This document shows, in pieces, positions 62,617 through 64,000 of a stretch of 64,000 nt of DNA (positions within the stretch are counted from its first letter, which is position 1; every line of letters begins with the position of its first letter). The DNA is taken from the NCBI RefSeq assembly GCF_002385225.1, contig NZ_DGDC01000020.1:124035-188034 (forward strand). The letters run 5' to 3'. The notes beneath the pieces are model-generated. The model was given only the letters and a program-made list of their open reading frames with translations. It had not been told where the DNA came from and ran no database searches. The translations under genes were made by a program, and so were the position numbers. The stretch comes from Psychrobacter sp. UBA3962 (GTDB lineage Bacteria > Pseudomonadota > Gammaproteobacteria > Pseudomonadales > Moraxellaceae).

Positions 62617-63987
62617 ATGAAGGATATACAAGTAAAAGAATTGTTTTTTAAATTATTCAATTGTAAAAACGAAGCCGAAGTAGAACAAATAATTTTAAAT
62701 GATGATATTTTGAAAAATAATGCAAACTGGAAACCATACGGTGGTAACAAAAATAATTTTGGAACATTTGAAAATCAACAGAATCATCCAATTCCTGCTC
62801 TAGTTGAAAAAATTACCAACTCTATCGACGCATGCTTAATGAAAAAGTGTTATGAGTATGATGTAAATCCTATATCTAAAGATGCCCCTAAAACCATGTA
62901 TGAAGCTGTTGAGAAGTTCTATGGTATTAAAGACTGTAATATGAATGATCTCACAGATAAAGAGAGAAGGGCTATAGCAGAAGATATTCAAGTCATTGCT
63001 ACAGGAGATATGGGACAGCCTAACATTAGAATATATGATAATGGTGAGGGACAGTTGCCTGAGAAGTTTGAGGAGACATTATTGTCATTACATAGAGGTA
63101 ATAAGATTAAGATTCCATTCGCCCAAGGTAAGTATAATATGGGCTCAACGGGAGCAGTAGTATTTTGTGGTGATAAGAAATACCAATTAATTGGATCGAA
63201 AAGAGCTAATGAAGATTCTGCAAAGTTTGGATTTACATTAGTTAGGAAGCATCCATTAACACAATCTGAAAAAGATGAAAATTATAGATCTACTTGGTAT
63301 GAGTATTTTACTATTGAAGGTAAGGTACCTTTCTTTAAGGCAGAAAGTTTGGATTTAGGATTAAAGAATAGAAACTTTGAGTCGGGTACTATTATTCAGT
63401 TATATTCTTTTCAGCCTGCTCATGGAAATAAAGGTAATATATCAACAGATTTATACCGATCTTTCAATCAGTATTTTTACGATTTACCTCTACCGTTCTT
63501 AGTTTACGATACCAGATATGACCTTAAGATTGATAATAAAGTTATTAAAGGAAATCGAAACAGAATTGATGATGACACTAATAATAATGTGGAACGCACA
63601 ATATCACTAGTATTAGAAACCGACCTTGATGTCAATAATAGCTATTTTAAAATCCCAGTAAATATTACTGTATTCAAAATACAGACTAATAACGAGCAAG
63701 ATCGCCAGTATATAGGTAATAAGAACTTAATTTTCACATTAAATGGTCAGGTTCACGGTTATGAAGGTCAGAGTTTTATTAGTAAGGATTTAGGTTTCCC
63801 ATTACTAAAGAGATGCACATTAATATCAGTTGACTGTAATTATTTACCAGTTGATGTTATGCAAGAATTATTCATGTCTAACAGAACACATTTAAAGCAA
63901 GGAAAATTGACAGAAAGGCTAAGAGAGGAAGTTATCGATTTAATTAAAAAAAATAATACTTTAAAAGATATTAACGAAAAAAGGTAA
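62617..63987 (+). CDS. GHKL (Hsp90/MutL/histidine-kinase-like) ATPase, accessory region
   Basis: The product has 456 aa and carries a GHKL ATP-binding fold near its N-terminus. The N box is ALVEKITNSIDACLM (Glu64, Asn68, Asp71), the G1 box is IRIYDNGEGQLPEKF (Asp141, Gly143, Gly145), and the G2 box is GKYNMGSTGAVVFCG (Gly176, Gly179). LHRGNKIKIPFAQ before it resembles the ATP lid. The rest is alpha/beta (WYEYFTIEGKVPFFKAESLD, LNGQVHGYEGQSFISKDLGF) without a domain I can name; no kinase or nuclease motif is seen. Codon use is AT-rich: only 12 of 60 bases are G or C at 62641-62700, against 29 of 60 at 59281-59340 in purL. The stop falls just after a run of six A, 13 bases from the window end. 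Defence or DNA-modification context is my inference. Confidence 0.8.
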   Translation: MKDIQVKELFFKLFNCKNEAEVEQIILNDDILKNNANWKPYGGNKNNFGTFENQQNHPIPALVEKITNSIDACLMKKCYEYDVNPISKDAPKTMYEAVEKFYGIKDCNMNDLTDKERRAIAEDIQVIATGDMGQPNIRIYDNGEGQLPEKFEETLLSLHRGNKIKIPFAQGKYNMGSTGAVVFCGDKKYQLIGSKRANEDSAKFGFTLVRKHPLTQSEKDENYRSTWYEYFTIEGKVPFFKAESLDLGLKNRNFESGTIIQLYSFQPAHGNKGNISTDLYRSFNQYFYDLPLPFLVYDTRYDLKIDNKVIKGNRNRIDDDTNNNVERTISLVLETDLDVNNSYFKIPVNITVFKIQTNNEQDRQYIGNKNLIFTLNGQVHGYEGQSFISKDLGFPLLKRCTLISVDCNYLPVDVMQELFMSNRTHLKQGKLTERLREEVIDLIKKNNTLKDINEKR

Positions 63988-64000
63988 GCATCCGACCATC

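Overview
The window looks like a chromosomal segment of a gammaproteobacterium of the family Moraxellaceae, most likely Psychrobacter. This is inferred from protein character and gene order (ibaG-murA-hisG-hisD-hisC, a short-form HisG, murG-murC-ddl-ftsQ-ftsA-ftsZ-lpxC with dciA next to it, sdhE beside a YgfX-like gene) and from moderate-to-low GC with AT-rich spacers; no rRNA or database comparison was possible. I see no tRNA or rRNA genes, no insertion sequences and no CRISPR array. About 53 protein genes are supported. Most are housekeeping.

Region by region. 1-10.3 kb: the 5' part of a FadE-type acyl-CoA dehydrogenase cut by the window edge, radC, a GNAT acetyltransferase, coaBC, nfsA, a TauE/SafE permease, an unknown exported protein, an AlkA-like glycosylase, rsmI and a YraN-family gene. 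10.5-17.9 kb: a BON-domain lipoprotein, a secreted esterase, ibaG, murA and the histidine genes hisG, hisD and hisC. 17.9-26.9 kb: pabB, an EcsC-family gene, rpmE2 behind a long leader, an AT-rich DUF4041/T5orf172-type gene, murJ, a CitE-like lyase and ampD. 27-35.4 kb: a DUF4105 envelope protein, a lipase-like hydrolase, an NAD-dependent epimerase-like protein, an unrecognised protein, pyrE, gshB and a DUF2147 protein. 35.8-44.8 kb: the division and cell wall cluster murG to ftsZ, then lpxC. 45-62.2 kb: dciA, a CHAP-type amidase, yhbY, rlmE, ftsH, folP, sdhE, a ygfX-like gene, yidB, tsaB, uppP, rsmJ, pgsA, a PNPOx-like gene and purL.

After the purL terminator (62196-62228) the composition turns sharply AT-rich. 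Two tightly spaced genes follow, a 74-aa protein and a GHKL-type ATPase (Hsp90/MutL/histidine-kinase fold). They look like the first part of an accessory, possibly defence-related, island that runs off the right end. This is the best candidate in the window for an undescribed system, but only its beginning is visible.

The genes form recognisable working groups: peptidoglycan precursor synthesis, flipping and recycling (murA, murG, murC, ddl, murJ, uppP, ampD), division (ftsQ, ftsA, ftsZ), lipid A and phospholipid synthesis (lpxC, pgsA), folate (pabB, folP), histidine (hisG, hisD, hisC), nucleotides (pyrE, purL), and ribosome or RNA maturation (rsmI, rsmJ, rlmE, yhbY, tsaB, rpmE2). Most genes have spacers of 50-300 bases, many with clear intrinsic terminators, so long operons are few. 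Several spacers carry short tandem duplications of 7-20 bases, one of which reaches into the hisC start codon.
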